DNA from: Tubiluchus corallicola
Lineage: Eukaryota; Priapulida; Priapulimorpha; Priapulimorphida; Tubiluchidae
NCBI GenBank assembly: GCA_030141605.1
Contig: JAQGDQ010000538.1
Coordinates: 84,807 to 148,806 of the forward strand
Reading direction: 5' to 3'
Length of the DNA stretch: 64,000 nt
Every line of letters starts with the position of its first letter. Position 1 is the stretch's first letter. The notes beneath the pieces are model-generated. The model saw only the letters and a program-made list of their open reading frames with translations, did not search any database and was not told the DNA's origin. Below are positions 62,801 to 64,000 of this stretch, piece after piece. Position numbers and translations under genes: made by a program.

Positions 62801-64000
62801 ATTGTAGAAAAACTGAAGAATTAGAAAGACTAAAGGTCAGTGTTAAAAACACAGTCAATGCAAACAATGATGACTAGAAAGAAAAGAATTTTTCCACTAA
62901 AAGAAAAACTTACCAAAGGGAAAATTCATGAAACACAAAGCTATACATAAAGATACTTATAAGCAGTTAACAGAAAAGTGAAAAGAGAACAACAAATTTA
63001 AAATAAGCTATATTAACTCCTTAGCAAATGTTGATAATATCGGAATAATGTCAGTAGAAACAAAAATTAAAACTTTTTGACTCACTTGCAATACCAACAT
63101 TAATCTATAACTCTGAAACTTGGTCAAACATGAAAAAATGAATTAGATGAAACGGAAAGCACTCAAGGTAAGTCAATTTAAGAATTACGTTGGGAATGCT
63201 TAAAACTACGAGCTAATGGAGGTTTATATCAGAATTGGGAATATGGTCATTTGAAGAACATATTTGCTACAAAAATGTGTGTTTTACACAACGAATACCA
63301 ACTTGAAAATCAGAGTGACGTTAATTAAGATCACCATTCTCGGGGTTAAATTACTAAATTTCATTGTGTTCCAAACTTCTTTGAAATAATTTTTATTAAG
63401 TACATTAAGTGCATTTTAACCACCATTGTACTCAGTTTACCTGCAAATACCACTCTCACTCACTTCATTACATTCACATACATTTTTAACCCTGTAATCT
63501 CCATAACTCAAGAAAACCTAAGTTTCGCTTTTATTTCTATTTCGTCTTGTGCTCTTGGTTTAATACATTGATATATTTCATTTTTCACCAATTCCAGCAG
63601 CCAAACTTAATCAAGCAGTTTGGCAGTGTGGTGAGTTGGTAGTGTGGCAGAATTGGCATTTTCGCAGTGTGGTAATTTGGTATGCATGAGTGGGAACTAA
63701 GCAGGGTAGGTAATGAGGTCATGATAAGAAGGGAGCTATAGGCAGATTATATGTGTAGGAAAATCGTGGCACATAACAATTGTATAGAATGCGACACTTT
63801 TAAACCTGACTGGATGAAAACCTAATAAATGTTTTATCAGCTGTTAGTGACATAAAACATCTCATTAAACAAAACGGGTACTTGCTGTACACCCAGGCAC
63901 AACCATTGTGGTCAGGGCCTATTTCAGGGGGGGGAGTGGGGATACTTCCCCGGGGCCTCACGCCAAGGTAACATTTTTTTGCTTTATGCGAACATACTGC
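59864..64000. other. Upstream/5' region of the polycystin-like gene, no exon identified
   Basis: About 4.1 kb, AT-rich. I looked on the minus strand for a phase-1 donor preceded by a start codon and signal peptide. The only neat candidate was MNFPF|G at about 62909-62924, with a GTAAGT donor but no signal peptide, so it is not called. It contains a LINE fragment at 62700-63310. Confidence 0.5.
62700..63310 (+). mobile_element. Decayed non-LTR retrotransposon (LINE) fragment
   Basis: Plus-strand pieces in shifting frames: MMIYVDDI (RT palm motif, x-DD), SMQTMMTRKKRIFPLKEKLT (the KTK...K..I..YLG region), KLFDSLAIPTLIYNSETW (S...P.L.Y.SETW) and ELRWECLKLRANGG. Their order matches a LINE ORF2 C-terminal half. 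Multiple stops and shifts show it is dead. Confidence 0.7.

Noticed and set aside
62909-62924. MNFPF start with a strong GTAAGT donor, in phase with Ig-1
   Set aside because: Phase fits, but five residues without a signal peptide is not credible for an extracellular Ig protein; overlaps LINE remnants.

Overview
This is an AT-rich, intron-rich animal genomic window with GT-AG introns, CA/TG and GA microsatellites, and fragments of non-LTR retrotransposons, a Penelope-like element, a tRNA-derived SINE, a hAT MITE and other MITE-like elements. The gene families and repeat types suggest a non-vertebrate metazoan, probably marine. I cannot name the phylum. There is no bacterial-style operon, CRISPR array, rRNA or intact tRNA gene.

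Part 1 (about 0.8-7.5 kb, + strand): eight phase-consistent exons encode the C-terminal ~502 residues of a voltage-gated calcium channel alpha2/delta or CACHD1-type protein (Cache region plus Cys-rich VGCC-alpha2 region). The protein ends in a bare hydrophobic segment, as GPI-anchored proteins do. Its 5' exons lie before the window.

Part 2 (7.5-10.5 kb): a short intergenic space separates two convergent genes and holds candidate poly(A) signals for both.

Part 3 (10.5-59.9 kb, - strand): one very large polycystin-1-like gene. I assembled 43 exons (about 2,811 codons, 5' incomplete) by reading splice sites and phases. In protein order they encode: Ig, Ig, EGF-like, a 24-residue hydrophobic segment on its own 75-nt exon, a PKD/REJ ectodomain, a 32-cysteine insertion on one 949-nt exon, a PLAT domain, a GPS motif (C-x-C-x-H-M-T-T-F), TM1, a second (canonical) PLAT domain, then TM2-TM11 with the polycystin extracellular domain and pore region, and a short acidic tail. 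The unusual points are the extra PLAT domain upstream of the GPS, the internally repeated Cys-rich insertion, the Ig-Ig-EGF front end, and the hydrophobic cassette exon, which is either the real signal peptide of a shorter transcript or a topology-changing membrane segment.

Part 4 (59.9-64 kb): no confident exon. A decayed LINE fragment lies at about 62.7-63.3 kb. The first exon(s) of the polycystin-like gene were not found.

The two genes are both membrane or extracellular components of calcium signalling, but nothing in the sequence shows they work together. All exon calls are by eye from ORFs, splice consensus and family motifs. Transcript data would settle the doubtful joins: 47.4/50.7 kb, the 43.57 kb micro-exon, the 37.15 kb donor, and the 54.8 kb cassette exon.
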